A stretch of DNA of 64,000 bases from Mesorhizobium sp. M1E.F.Ca.ET.045.02.1.1. Lineage in GTDB: Bacteria; Pseudomonadota; Alphaproteobacteria; Rhizobiales; Rhizobiaceae. The first letter of the stretch is position 1. Every line of letters begins with the position of its first letter. The notes under the pieces were generated by a model. That model was not told the DNA's origin. It saw only the letters and a program-made list of their open reading frames with translations, and ran no database searches. The position numbers and the translations under genes are program-made. Where the stretch lies: NCBI RefSeq assembly GCF_003952485.1, contig NZ_CP034447.1, forward strand, positions 3,114,501 through 3,178,500, given 5' to 3'. Shown here piece after piece: positions 47,086-59,336 of this stretch.

Positions 47086-48597
47086 TCAGCCGACCCACCA
47101 CCCGGTGCGCTGGCCGCGATGAAACTGAATGGTCTTTTCCTCGGTATAGTCCTCAACGGCGCGTTTGCCGAGTTCGCGTCCGAGACCGGACTGCTTGTAG
47201 CCGCCGAAGGGCAGTTCGGGATAACCTTCCATGAACGTGTTCACCCAAACCGTCCCCGAACGCACTCCGCGCGCCACCGACATGCATGTGTCGATGCTGG
47301 CGCTCCACACACCCGCAGACAAACCATAGGGCGTGTTGTTGGCGATGTGCAATGCCTTTTCAATCGTTTCAAAAGTGAGCACGGACAGCACCGGCCCGAA
47401 CACTTCCTCGCGGGCGATGGCCATATCCTCGGTGACGTTGCGGACGATGGTCGGGTCGAGATACTGGCCGGCATTGGAGGCGAGCTGTCCGCCGCCGCTG
47501 TAGACGCTGCCGCCATCGGTTTTCGCCGCCGTCACATAGCCGGCTACTTTTGTCATGTGGTCGGCAGAGATCATGGCGCCGACCTTGGTGCGGTCGTCGA
47601 GCGGGTCGCCAACTCTGACCTTTTCCGCCAGCGCCTTCACCGCGCCGAGGAAGTCGTCGGCGATCGCTTCATGCACGATCAGCCGGCTGCCGGCATTGCA
47701 GCATTCGCCGGCGTTGAAGAAGCCGCCGAACACCGCCGCGTCCGCCGCCGCTTCGAGGTCGGCATCGGGGAAGACGATCTGGCCGTTCTTGCCGCCAAGC
47801 TCCATCGAAACCTTCTTCAAGGAATTCGAGGCGGCGGCCATGGTCATCTTGCCGACGCGAGTCGAGCCGGTGAAGGACACCATCTCGACCAGCGGATGGC
47901 TGACCATCGGCGCGCCGACATCGGCGCCGAAGCCGGCGAGGATGTTGACGACGCCGGCCGGCAGGCCGGCCTCGAGCAGGATGTCGCCGAGCACGAAGGT
48001 CGAGGCCGACGTCATTTCGCTCGGCTTCACCACTGCCGTGCAGCCGGCAGCGAGCGCGAAGGGCAGTTTCTGGCTGACGATCAGGAACGGGAAATTCCAC
48101 GGCGTGATGATCGAAACGACGCCGATCGGCTCGCGCAGCACCACGCCCAGCATGGTGTCCCCGAGATTGGCGTAGCTCTCGCCGTGGAGCGTGCGGGCAA
48201 GCGAGGCGGCATAGCGCCAGATGTCGACGGCGCCGCCGATCTCGCCGCGCGCCTGGGCGATCGGCTTGCCGGATTCCAGCGCGTCGAGCCGGGCGATCTC
48301 TTCCAGCCGGGTCTCGATCAGGTCGGCCGCCTTGAGCAGCACGGCGGCGCGCTCGGAGGCCTTCATGCGCGGCCATGGGCCGTTCTCGAAGGCCCTGTGC
48401 GCTGCCTGCACTGCGGCTTCCACTTCCGCGGCGCCGGCCTGAGTGTAGCGCGACACGGCGAAGCCGTGGCCGGGGCTGTTGCGCTCGATGGCGCGGCCAT
48501 CGCGGGCGTCGACGTGCTTGCCGTCGATCAAAAGCTTGTAGTTTTTCGGCGCTTGGGACGCTTCGGCCGGCATGGAAATCTTGAGCGGTGCGTTCAT
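47086..48597 (-). CDS. Aldehyde dehydrogenase
   Basis: A 503-residue NAD(P)-dependent aldehyde dehydrogenase. It has [20 protein letters not shown] (about 165-185), the glutamate in [15 protein letters not shown] (about 270), the catalytic cysteine in [15 protein letters not shown] (about 300) and [17 protein letters not shown] near the end. Its length is normal. It follows the enoyl-CoA hydratase gene by 10 bp in the same run. The aldehyde oxidised may come from a GMC or SDR enzyme of this locus. Confidence 0.9.
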   Translation of the reverse strand: MNAPLKISMPAEASQAPKNYKLLIDGKHVDARDGRAIERNSPGHGFAVSRYTQAGAAEVEAAVQAAHRAFENGPWPRMKASERAAVLLKAADLIETRLEEIARLDALESGKPIAQARGEIGGAVDIWRYAASLARTLHGESYANLGDTMLGVVLREPIGVVSIITPWNFPFLIVSQKLPFALAAGCTAVVKPSEMTSASTFVLGDILLEAGLPAGVVNILAGFGADVGAPMVSHPLVEMVSFTGSTRVGKMTMAAASNSLKKVSMELGGKNGQIVFPDADLEAAADAAVFGGFFNAGECCNAGSRLIVHEAIADDFLGAVKALAEKVRVGDPLDDRTKVGAMISADHMTKVAGYVTAAKTDGGSVYSGGGQLASNAGQYLDPTIVRNVTEDMAIAREEVFGPVLSVLTFETIEKALHIANNTPYGLSAGVWSASIDTCMSVARGVRSGTVWVNTFMEGYPELPFGGYKQSGLGRELGKRAVEDYTEEKTIQFHRGQRTGWWVG

Positions 48598-48607
48598 CGT
48601 ATTTTCT

Positions 48608-49376
48608 CTAGGATCTCGAAAAGGCCGGCTTCTGCTTGGCCTTGAAGGCGCCGACGCCGGCCTTGAGGTCGCCGGTGAGCGCAATGAAGCCGCTGGCCAG
48701 CGCTTCGGCCGCCGCGGCATTCTCCTCGCCCTCGGCAATGCCGATCATCAGCTTGGCGGCTTCGGTCGCCAGCGGACCGCGTTCGGCGATCTTTTCAGCC
48801 CAGGCCCTGGCTTCCTCGAAGGCCTTGCCGGTTTCGACGACGCGGTCGACAACGCCGAGCGCGAGCGCCTCGCCCGCCAGCAGAACTTCGCCCCCTACAG
48901 CCATGCGCCGCACCGTCTGCGCGCCGAAGCGGCGCACGGCGCGCTGCGTGCCGGACCAGCCGGGCACGACGCCGATCGAGGTTTCGGGGAAGCCGAGCTT
49001 GATCTGGGTTTCGGCGACGCGGAAATCGCAGGCGGCGGCCAGTTCGAGCCCACCGCCGAGCGCATGGCCGGACAGTACGGCGACGGTCGGCTGGCGGAGA
49101 CGCGCCAGCCGGTCGAAGACGCGATGGCCATAGCGGACCCATTGCACCTGGAAGTCGGCGGCGCTCAACTGTGCCCAGGCCTCGACGTCGCCGCCGGCGC
49201 AGAAGCCTTTGCCTTCGCCGCGGATGAGCACGACGCGGACGCCCCCGGCCAGTTCCGCCTCGTCGAGTGCGGTTTCGAGTGCCCGCAACATGGGAATGTC
49301 GAGCGCGTTGAACTTTTCCGGCCGCCGCAGCATGACGACGCCGATGGCGCCGTCCTGCTCGAAGGTGACGAGGCGC

Positions 49377-49384
<8 letters not shown>
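48608..49384 (-). CDS. Enoyl-CoA hydratase/isomerase
   Basis: A 258-residue crotonase-family enzyme. The oxyanion-hole segments are GKGFCAGGDV (about 67-76) and GHALGGGLELA (about 106-116). Both catalytic glutamates of hydratases seem present, in GGGLELA and FPETSIGVVPG, favouring hydration over simple isomerisation. The ATG at 49384 overlaps the end of the CoA-transferase gene by 8 bp. The pairing implies a CoA-ester intermediate. Confidence 0.88.
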
Positions 49385-53067
<3,683 letters not shown>

Positions 53068-53074
53068 TAATTTA

Positions 53075-53088
53075 TTGGAACGTTCTAA
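53075..53088. promoter_or_regulatory. LacI-type operator next to the lacI gene
   Basis: TTGGAACGTTCTAA is a near-perfect palindrome within TTTATTGGAACGTTC. The same 15 bases recur at 53237-53251. LacI-family operators are short palindromes with a central CG, as in GGAACG|TTC here. It sits just upstream of the regulator's start, fitting autoregulation. Confidence 0.75.
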
Positions 53089-53240
53089 ACATCAGGTCAA
53101 ACGAAGAGTCAATCGGGAATCGTCTGGAATTCCAAAAATTGATCGATGCTGGCGGAAATCGCTGCAAATGCGAGCTTTTTTCTGTTGCGACGCAGCACAG
53201 CCTCGGCGTCGAACAGGAGTCACAAAGGTTCTTGATTTAT

Positions 53241-53252
53241 TGGAACGTTCCA
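53241..53252. promoter_or_regulatory. LacI-type operator before the DUF993 gene
   Basis: TGGAACGTTCCA is a perfect 12-bp palindrome, preceded by the same TTTAT as the site at 53075. It lies 30 bp upstream of the DUF993 start, in the place of a core promoter or start-site operator. Its spacing from the other site is about 166 bp, which would also allow DNA looping. Confidence 0.78.
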
Positions 53253-53281
53253 TTTATAGGCTGCCGCAAAGGGAGACTTCC

Positions 53282-54436
53282 ATGGACATCATCCTGCCTG
53301 CGGAGAATGGCGATCGAGCCAGCTACCGGCTGGTCGGCCAACCGGCGGAGCCGATCCCCGGCGCGGAATTCCCGCGCATCGCCTATGCCGCGGCCCATGT
53401 CGTCGCCGACCCTTTCGCCATGACCGATCCCTGGTCGCGGCCGGCGGTCGACTGGGACAGGACGATGGCCTTCCGCCATCATCTGTGGCGGCTCGGCTTC
53501 CGCATCGCAGAGGCGATGGACACCTCACAGCGCGGCATGGGTTTCGACTGGCCGAGCGCCAGGGAGCTGATCCGCCGCTCGATCGCCGAGGCGCGCACGG
53601 TGAAGGGCGCCGATCTCGCTTCCGGCGCCGGCACCGACCACCTGGCGCCCGCGGCAGCAAGGACGCTGGACGACGTGATCCATGCCTATGAGGAGCAGTT
53701 CGCCTTCATCGAGGGCGAGGACGGCAAGGCGATCATGATGGCGAGCCGCGCGCTGGCGGCGGTGGCCAAGGGGCCGGACGACTATGCGCGCGTCTACGAC
53801 CGCATCCTCTCACAGGCCTCCGGCAAGGTCATCCTGCATTGGCTGGGCGACATGTTCGATCCGGCATTGAAAGGGTATTGGGGAAGCAATGAATTCGACG
53901 CCGCGCTCGATACGGTCGTTGCCATCATCGATCGGCATGCCGGCAAGGTCGAAGGCATAAAGATATCGCTGCTCGATGCCGGCAAGGAGGTGTCGCTGCG
54001 CGACCGGCTGCCCGAGGGCGTGGTGATGTTCACGGGCGACGATTTCAACTACCCGGAATTGATCGCCGGCGACGGCAAGAGGCACTCGCATGCGCTGCTC
54101 GGCATCTTCGACGCCATCGCGCCGGTTGCCAACGCCGCGCTGGTGAAGCTCGGCGGGGGCGATCGGGCCGGCTATGACGCGCTGATGGCGCCGACCGTGC
54201 CGCTGGCGCGCAAGATCTTCGAGGCGCCGACAGAATATTACAAAGCGGGCATCGTTTTCATGGCCTGGCTGAACGGGCACCAGGACCATTTCGCCATGGT
54301 CGGCGGCATGCAGTCGGCGCGCGGCATATGCCACTACGCCGACGTCTTTCGCCTCGCCGATCGGGCCGGATTGCTGGCCGACCCCGGACTCGCCATCGCC
54401 AGAATGAAGGGCCTTTGCGCGGTCGCGGGTGTCTGA
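53282..54436 (+). CDS. DUF993 family protein (aldolase-like TIM barrel)
   Basis: A 384-residue protein of the DUF993 family, distantly related to dihydrodipicolinate synthase-type aldolases. KVEGIKISLLD (about 222-232) resembles the Schiff-base lysine segment of those enzymes (VxGIK). Other conserved-looking parts are VVMFTGDDFNYPELI and HQDHFAMVGGMQSARG. The reaction is unknown. The family is often found beside Gfo/Idh and LacI genes in sugar-type loci, as here. GGGAG lies before the ATG. The open frame upstream to 52913 crosses both operators and is not coding. Confidence 0.84.
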   Translation: MDIILPAENGDRASYRLVGQPAEPIPGAEFPRIAYAAAHVVADPFAMTDPWSRPAVDWDRTMAFRHHLWRLGFRIAEAMDTSQRGMGFDWPSARELIRRSIAEARTVKGADLASGAGTDHLAPAAARTLDDVIHAYEEQFAFIEGEDGKAIMMASRALAAVAKGPDDYARVYDRILSQASGKVILHWLGDMFDPALKGYWGSNEFDAALDTVVAIIDRHAGKVEGIKISLLDAGKEVSLRDRLPEGVVMFTGDDFNYPELIAGDGKRHSHALLGIFDAIAPVANAALVKLGGGDRAGYDALMAPTVPLARKIFEAPTEYYKAGIVFMAWLNGHQDHFAMVGGMQSARGICHYADVFRLADRAGLLADPGLAIARMKGLCAVAGV

Positions 54437-54620
54437 GCCAGACGCACCTGCCGGCTCCGCCGAACAGCCCTGCGGACAAAAGATTCTTTCCTCCTTGAAC
54501 CCATCCGAGAACAAGTGCGACCAAGCGCTGCGTAAGCAACCAAGTTCACCGAGGAGAACGCAGCGGCAAAGCCCTACAGCCTAACTGCTCTGGTCCCTTA
54601 GAGACTTAGATTTGAAAGGA

Positions 54621-54695
54621 TGGTGGGCGTGACAAGGATTGAACTTGTGACCCCTGCAATGTCAATGCAGTGCTCTCCCGCTGAGCTACACGCCC
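54621..54695 (-). tRNA. tRNA-Val (GAC)
   Basis: A complete 75-base cloverleaf including an encoded CCA. The acceptor stem is GGGCGTG/CACGCCC, the D arm GCTC/GAGC, the anticodon stem CTGCA/TGCAG with loop TTGACAT (anticodon GAC, reading GTC/GTT valine codons) and the T arm ACAAG/CTTGT around TTCAATC. The discriminator base is A, as expected for valine. No integrated element abuts it. Confidence 0.96.
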
Positions 54696-54801
54696 ATCCG
54701 AAGCCGCGCATACACCATTTTTGGTCCGGCGCGTCAATAGCGGGAACAAGAAAAGAAAGCTTCGCTTTGCCGCACCGGCGGAAGCCCGCCGGAAAACCCT
54801 C

Positions 54802-55164
54802 TCAGGCTGCCTGCAGCATCTTTTCGACCTCGTTGACGAGGTCGCGCAGATGGAAAGGTTTCGATAGCACCTTGGCGTCCTTGGGCGCCTTGGAATCCGG
54901 ATTGAGCGCGACCGCGGCAAAGCCGGTGATGAACATGACCTTGAGGTCCGGATCGATCTCGGTGGCGCGGCGGGCGAGCTCGATGCCGTCCATCTCGGGC
55001 ATGACGATATCGGTTAGCAGCAGCGAGAAAGGCTCCTCGCGCAGCCGCTCATAGGCGCTGGCGCCATTGTCGAAATCGCTTACTTGGTAACCGGCTCTTT
55101 CCAGTGCCTTGACGAGGAACCGGCGCATATCGTCGTCGTCTTCCGCCAGTAGAATGCGTGCCAT
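54802..55164 (-). CDS. cpdR: CpdR-type single-domain response regulator
   Basis: A 120-residue stand-alone receiver domain. The acidic pocket is EDDDD (8-12), the phosphorylated aspartate is Asp52 in LLTDIVMPEMDG, and the conserved lysine is in VLSKPFHL near 104. It matches CpdR, which in its unphosphorylated form directs ClpXP to cell-cycle substrates, receiving phosphate through ChpT from CckA. The C-terminus ends in Ala-Ala, as expected for a protein that is itself a ClpXP substrate. In rhizobia CpdR affects cell division and symbiosis. Confidence 0.88.
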   Translation of the reverse strand: MARILLAEDDDDMRRFLVKALERAGYQVSDFDNGASAYERLREEPFSLLLTDIVMPEMDGIELARRATEIDPDLKVMFITGFAAVALNPDSKAPKDAKVLSKPFHLRDLVNEVEKMLQAA

Positions 55165-55329
55165 TTTGTCCCGTCCGAATCACCCGCCCCAAGCCTGCCG
55201 CCGCGCAAGCCCGTTAACCATCCTGTATATGAGGAGGAGACGGTAAACATCAAGTGAACGTTGGCCCTGTCCGCGCTGTTTCAGCCGGCCGTTTCGTGGG
55301 GCTGAAATGCTGGACATGCCGGGCGCAAG

Positions 55330-56271
55330 ATGGCAGTTTTGAATCATGACGCAGTGCTTCATCCTGGTTCGTTCAAATTGAAGACGGCAGCCGAGGATTT
55401 TTCGGTCGTACCACCCTTCGAAATCCGATCGGGCGCCGAGCAACGCGTCCCTTTCCTGTTCAATTCGCCGCATAGCGGCCGCTACTATCCGGAGCGCTTC
55501 CTCGCCATGGCGCGGCTTGACCGCAACGCCATCCGGCGGTCGGAGGATTGCTATGTCGACGAGCTTTTCGGCGGCGCCGTCGCGCTCGGCGCGCCGATGC
55601 TGGCGGCGAATTTCCCGCGCGCCTATCTCGACGTCAACCGCGAGCCGTGGGAGCTCGATCCGCGCATGTTCGCGGAGCCGGTGCCGTCCTTCTGCAATAT
55701 CCGCTCGGCTCGCGTGGCGGGCGGGCTGGGCACGGTGCCGAAGCTGGTGGGGGAGGGGCTGGACATCTATCCCGGGCGCCTGCCGCTGGCCGAGGCCGTC
55801 GGACGCATAGAGGCCGTCTACAAGCCGTATCACGAGACGCTGAAGCGGCTGCTGACCAGAACCCATGCGAGGTTCGCCTATGCCGTGCTCATCGACTGCC
55901 ATTCGATGCCGGCCAGCATCCGCGTCGGCGACAATGGCGTGCGGCCCGACTTCATCATCGGCGACCGTTTCGGCATTTCGGCAGCCGCGTCCCTCACCGA
56001 AAGGGCGATCGGCCTGCTCACCGGCATGGGCTACGCGGTCGCGCACAACAAGCCCTATGCCGGCGGTTTCATCACCGAGCATTACGGGCGGCCGGCACGT
56101 CATCTGCATGCGCTGCAGATCGAGGTCAATCGCGGGCTTTACATGAACGAGCGGACGTTCCAGAAATCGGCCGGCTTCGACGCTTTAGCCGACGACCTGA
56201 CGCGCTTTTCGGCCGAACTGGTGGCGATGCCCGACCATCATTTCGTCGATCTGCCGCTTGCCGCGGAATGA
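55330..56271 (+). CDS. N-formylglutamate amidohydrolase family protein
   Basis: A 313-residue member of the HutG/N-formylglutamate amidohydrolase family. The zinc segments SPHSGR (46-51) and the DCHSMPAS loop (about 192-199) are canonical, and EDCYVDELFGGAV and LDVNREPWELDPR are further family motifs. Compared with the homologue at 23732 it has the standard PHSG motif and is about 40 residues longer. No hut genes are nearby, so the name is by family only. It is divergent from cpdR. Confidence 0.87.
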   Translation: MAVLNHDAVLHPGSFKLKTAAEDFSVVPPFEIRSGAEQRVPFLFNSPHSGRYYPERFLAMARLDRNAIRRSEDCYVDELFGGAVALGAPMLAANFPRAYLDVNREPWELDPRMFAEPVPSFCNIRSARVAGGLGTVPKLVGEGLDIYPGRLPLAEAVGRIEAVYKPYHETLKRLLTRTHARFAYAVLIDCHSMPASIRVGDNGVRPDFIIGDRFGISAAASLTERAIGLLTGMGYAVAHNKPYAGGFITEHYGRPARHLHALQIEVNRGLYMNERTFQKSAGFDALADDLTRFSAELVAMPDHHFVDLPLAAE

Positions 56272-56324
56272 CAGCCGCGTTTGCGGTTCGCGGCTCAAAA
56301 AAAGACCGCATCGCTTTCACGACA

Positions 56325-56433
56325 CGGTCGAAGTCTAGGGAGGAAACGCCCAAGGAGGGCATGGACAGGATAAGCTGTCCGAGAACAAAACTATTGTGCG
56401 ATGCACAAATGTCAATCGACTTCGGGCTTTTTT
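56325..56433 (+). ncRNA. suhB/MmgR-type small RNA (alpha-r8-like)
   Basis: The 305-bp gap before the hisN/suhB-type gene holds a structured segment: GCCC-AAGGA-GGGC (56348-56360), GGACAG-GATAAG-CTGTCC (56363-56380) and TTGTGC-GAT-GCACAA (56394-56408). GAAGTC at 56330 can pair with GACTTC at 56418, and six T residues follow. Position and hairpins fit the suhB RNA motif, known in Sinorhizobium as the trans-acting sRNA MmgR. The 5' end is a guess. It ends about 140 bp before the coding sequence, so it is probably an independent transcript. Confidence 0.72.
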
Positions 56434-56576
56434 AATTCAATATGATGTGCAAATTCCATTTCGACGGCCAAGGTGTGACATTCGGGCAACAAATGCGCGA
56501 CGCCTGACCGGCTTTGCGTCTCTGGTCCGAGCAGAAAACAGCGGCTGCCGACAGCTGCCGTCATGGGGAGAGTGAG

Positions 56577-57350
56577 TTGGATATCAGCATCGATTTCATG
56601 CGGCGCATCGCACGTGCGGCCGCCGCCGAGACCCTGCCGCGCTTCCGCAGCCAGGGCGCGGTGGCCAACAAGCAGGCGGAAAGCTTCGACCCGGTGACGG
56701 AGGCCGACCGCGAGGCCGAGCGGGCGATCAGGGCGCTGATATCGGCGGAATACCCCGATCACGGCATTCTCGGCGAGGAGCATGGCAGCGAGAATATGTC
56801 GAGCCGGCATGTCTGGGTCATCGACCCGATCGACGGCACACGCGCCTTCATCTCCGGGCTGCCGGTGTGGGGAACGCTGGTCGGGCTGACCGTCGACGGC
56901 AACGCCGTCGCGGGCCTCATGTCGCAACCCTTCACCGGTGAGCTGTTCTATGCCAACGCGTCCGGCTCGCATTACGAAGGTCCGGGCGGCCCGCGCAAGC
57001 TTGCGACCCGCAAGACGACGGAGCTCGCCAAGGCGACGCTGTTCACCACCACGCCGGCACTCTACAAGGGCGAGGCGCGCAATCGCTACGATCGGTTCGA
57101 GAAGCAGGTGCAACTGGCCCGCTACGGCACCGACTGCTATGCCTTTGCCATGGTGGCCGCGGGAAACGTCGACATCGTCGCCGATCCAGGCCTGAAGCCT
57201 TATGACATCGTGGCGTTGATTCCGATCATCGAGAAGGCAGGCGGCGTCGTCACCACCTTCGAGGGCGGACCGGCGGAGAAGGGCGGCGACATACTGGCGG
57301 CAGCGACGCCCGAACTGCACGCGGCAGCGATGGCGGCGCTGCGCGGCTGA
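56577..57350 (+). CDS. hisN: Inositol-monophosphatase-family phosphatase, probable histidinol-phosphatase
   Basis: A 257-residue Mg2+-dependent phosphatase of the IMPase fold. Metal-binding motifs are GEEHG (66-70), DPIDGTRAF (83-91) and GLKPYDIVAL (Asp210). In alphaproteobacteria this branch (often annotated suhB) usually supplies histidinol-phosphatase activity, the ninth step of histidine synthesis, though an inositol-phosphatase role cannot be excluded. I chose the TTG at 56577 because GGGGAG lies six bases upstream and it gives the family N-terminus. The suhB-type RNA lies upstream. Confidence 0.85.
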   Translation: MDISIDFMRRIARAAAAETLPRFRSQGAVANKQAESFDPVTEADREAERAIRALISAEYPDHGILGEEHGSENMSSRHVWVIDPIDGTRAFISGLPVWGTLVGLTVDGNAVAGLMSQPFTGELFYANASGSHYEGPGGPRKLATRKTTELAKATLFTTTPALYKGEARNRYDRFEKQVQLARYGTDCYAFAMVAAGNVDIVADPGLKPYDIVALIPIIEKAGGVVTTFEGGPAEKGGDILAAATPELHAAAMAALRG

Positions 57351-57357
57351 GCTGCTC

Positions 57358-57816
57358 TCAGCCGTCGGCGGCCTGGGCGCCTGTGAGACGCAGGCCCCAC
57401 AGGATGAGAGCGAAAGAGATCAGGCCGGTCGGCGCGGACGAATACGCCACGATCTTGATCACGGCTTCCTGAAGGGCGCTCCCGTGGAAAGTTCCGGCCG
57501 CCAACGGCATTGTCTCGTTGCCGGCTCCCCAGGCGCTGGCGATTATGTAGGCCGCCAGGATCGCCAAGGCCGAATAGATCAGCAGCCAGAACGCAACCCG
57601 CGACATCGCCGCGCCGAGATTGAGCCTTGGCCATGCCAGCCCCAGCGCCAAAAGGAGAACGCCCTGCAGGCCGCTTAGCGTGTGCGCGGACAGTCCGAGC
57701 CGCGGTGCGGCGAGATACGGTATTGCGAAGCCTTCGAATGACGAAAACAGCAGCAGGGCGACACCGATCTGCAGCAGGTGATGCCCCTGACGCGACAGCG
57801 TGTTCGATGCGTTCAT
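57358..57816 (-). CDS. Hydroxylaminobenzene-mutase-like membrane protein
   Basis: A 152-residue protein with four membrane helices. IPYLAAPRLGLSAHTLSGLQG (loop between helices 1 and 2) and PLAAGTFHGSALQEAV resemble the Hab-type (hydroxyamino)benzene mutases, which rearrange hydroxylaminobenzene to aminophenol in nitroarene breakdown. No nitroreductase or aminophenol genes are nearby, so the true substrate may differ. It is convergent with hisN with a 7-bp gap. The start is the ATG at 57816. Confidence 0.6.
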   Translation of the reverse strand: MNASNTLSRQGHHLLQIGVALLLFSSFEGFAIPYLAAPRLGLSAHTLSGLQGVLLLALGLAWPRLNLGAAMSRVAFWLLIYSALAILAAYIIASAWGAGNETMPLAAGTFHGSALQEAVIKIVAYSSAPTGLISFALILWGLRLTGAQAADG

Positions 57817-58000
57817 GGCCGTTTCTCCCGATCTCTGACTGGCCCTGTGAGCTCTTAGGGCAGCAATTAGCGTTCGACGCCTGAACGGGAATAAGGGGTC
57901 GAACTGCGCCCGGACATGGTGGGGGGAGCCGGGCCAGCCGGATCGTGACGTTCGCGCCAGTCGGGGGCCGGCGCTCATTACCAGCGTGCCGGCAAAGCGG

Positions 58001-58957
58001 TCAAACAGCGTCGCCGGTTCCCGGAACGAAAGCGTCGAAGGCCGCAAGCAACTGCTCGCGGAAAAGATCCTTTTCCTGCAGGATCTCGTGATGCGCGCCG
58101 TCGATCATCAACAGCGACCCGACGCGCAACCGCCTGGCATAGGCTTCCACAGCCTTGGTCGAGACGACCTGGTCGGCGCCGGCGGCGACGATCAGCATCG
58201 GCACCTGGATCCTGGCCATGAAATCCGGATCGCTGACCGCCTCGGAGGCCTCGGCGGCGGCCTTCAGCCAGCGGATGGTCGGCCCGCCGAGCGCGAGCTG
58301 GGGCCAAGCCTTGTAGATGTCGGTGTTGCGCCGATAGCGCTCGGGGTCCGAGGTCACCTTGTTGGTTTCGAAGGGCGTCGGCAATTTCGGGCGCGGTCCC
58401 CAGGCGGCATAAAGCCTGCCGAGGCCCAGCGCGCAAAACACAGCGCAGACGCGTCGGACCGTGGAGATCGAAACCGGCGAGTCGGGTACAGCCAGGAAGG
58501 GTGCGATCAGCACCATGCGCCGTACCCGGTTGACCATTGAGGGCGAAGCAAGCAGTGCAATCACCGCCCCGGTCGAGTGGGCCAGGATGTAGTAGGGACC
58601 GCGGCAATCCGGCAGCACGATTTCCTCGAAAAATTGCTCGAGATCGCTTGTGTAGTCGCGGAAGCTGCGGACATAGCCACGCTGCCGGTCGCGCAGCAGG
58701 CGGCTGGAATCGCCCTGGCCGCGCCAGTCAAGGACGGCGACGCCGAAGCCGCGGTCGGCGAGGTTGCGGATGGTCTCGAAATATTTTTCGATGCACTCGT
58801 TGCGGCCGGTAAGCAGCACCACCGTGCCCTGCAGCGGGCGGGCGACCGCGCCGAAGACGCCATAGCGGATCTTCTTGCCGTCGCGGGTGGTGAAAAAGCC
58901 GCCGCCGGCATTTTCGGGCTGCGGATTGCCCTCGGTCTGGTGGAAAAGGTCCGTCAT
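58001..58957 (-). CDS. Alpha/beta hydrolase, lysophospholipase (PldB) type
   Basis: A 318-residue hydrolase of the serine-aminopeptidase-like/monoacylglycerol-lipase group. The nucleophile elbow is YILAHSTGAVIAL (Ser near 128), AVLDWRGQGDSSR (about 74-86) precedes it, and the acid and His are expected near VPMLIVAAGADQVV and DGAHHEILQEKD. It likely cleaves acylglycerols or lysophospholipids. It has no signal peptide and no operon partner. Confidence 0.86.
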   Translation of the reverse strand: MTDLFHQTEGNPQPENAGGGFFTTRDGKKIRYGVFGAVARPLQGTVVLLTGRNECIEKYFETIRNLADRGFGVAVLDWRGQGDSSRLLRDRQRGYVRSFRDYTSDLEQFFEEIVLPDCRGPYYILAHSTGAVIALLASPSMVNRVRRMVLIAPFLAVPDSPVSISTVRRVCAVFCALGLGRLYAAWGPRPKLPTPFETNKVTSDPERYRRNTDIYKAWPQLALGGPTIRWLKAAAEASEAVSDPDFMARIQVPMLIVAAGADQVVSTKAVEAYARRLRVGSLLMIDGAHHEILQEKDLFREQLLAAFDAFVPGTGDAV

Positions 58958-59301
58958 TCGGCGCTACGTTGATTGTTCTTTGCCCGAACGGGCCAGGCGT
59001 TGCCATGGTGATAGACGGCCATGGGCCAAAAGCAAAGGCGTTGCGGGGATCTGCGCTACCTGCCGTGAACCGAAACGGGAAGGCCGGAAGTGCCTGCGGC
59101 GCACTTCCGGCCTCTGTCGATCCGGGAGGAAGGGACGTTGCACCCGGTTCGGCCTCGTCGCGGCGCGCTCTCGGGGAGGGGCCGCTTGTCCGTCATCTTG
59201 GCCAAAGCTTAGCGTCGCGTGGCTGAACGGATGCCGAAGCTGCGGTTCATCTGGCGTTCATCGGGCGGAAAAATCGAACGGAAACTTGATCGCGCGAAGT
59301 T
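58958..59301. other. Gap of 344 bp with an orphan 13-bp hairpin
   Basis: No convincing gene here. The open frames lack ribosome-binding sites and family features. The one clear structure is AGGCCGGAAGTGC/GCACTTCCGGCCT (59081-59093 and 59101-59113), perfect 13-bp arms around CTGCGGC. No gene reads toward it on either side, and no T-run follows on either strand. Confidence 0.7.
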
Positions 59302-59330
59302 CTTGAAATGGCCTTTTGCGGTTCCCAAAT
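59302..59330 (+). promoter_or_regulatory. Sigma-32 (RpoH) heat shock promoter of hsp20
   Basis: CTTGAAA (59302-59308) and CCCAAAT (59324-59330) match the -35 CTTGAAA and the start of the -10 CCCATNT consensus, with a 15-bp spacer. A start near 59337 would give a leader of about 100 bases ending at the hsp20 ATG, the right length for the thermosensor below. Confidence 0.8.
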
Positions 59331-59336
59331 TGAGGT

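Noticed and set aside
54437..54620. Possible integrated element or attachment site at the 3' end of tRNA-Val
   Set aside because: I found no integrase gene, no repeat of the tRNA 3' end and no shift in gene content. The flanks look like core chromosome.
58969..59226. An 85-codon open frame in the gap before hsp20
   Set aside because: No good ribosome-binding site, no family resemblance, and the orphan hairpin lies inside it.
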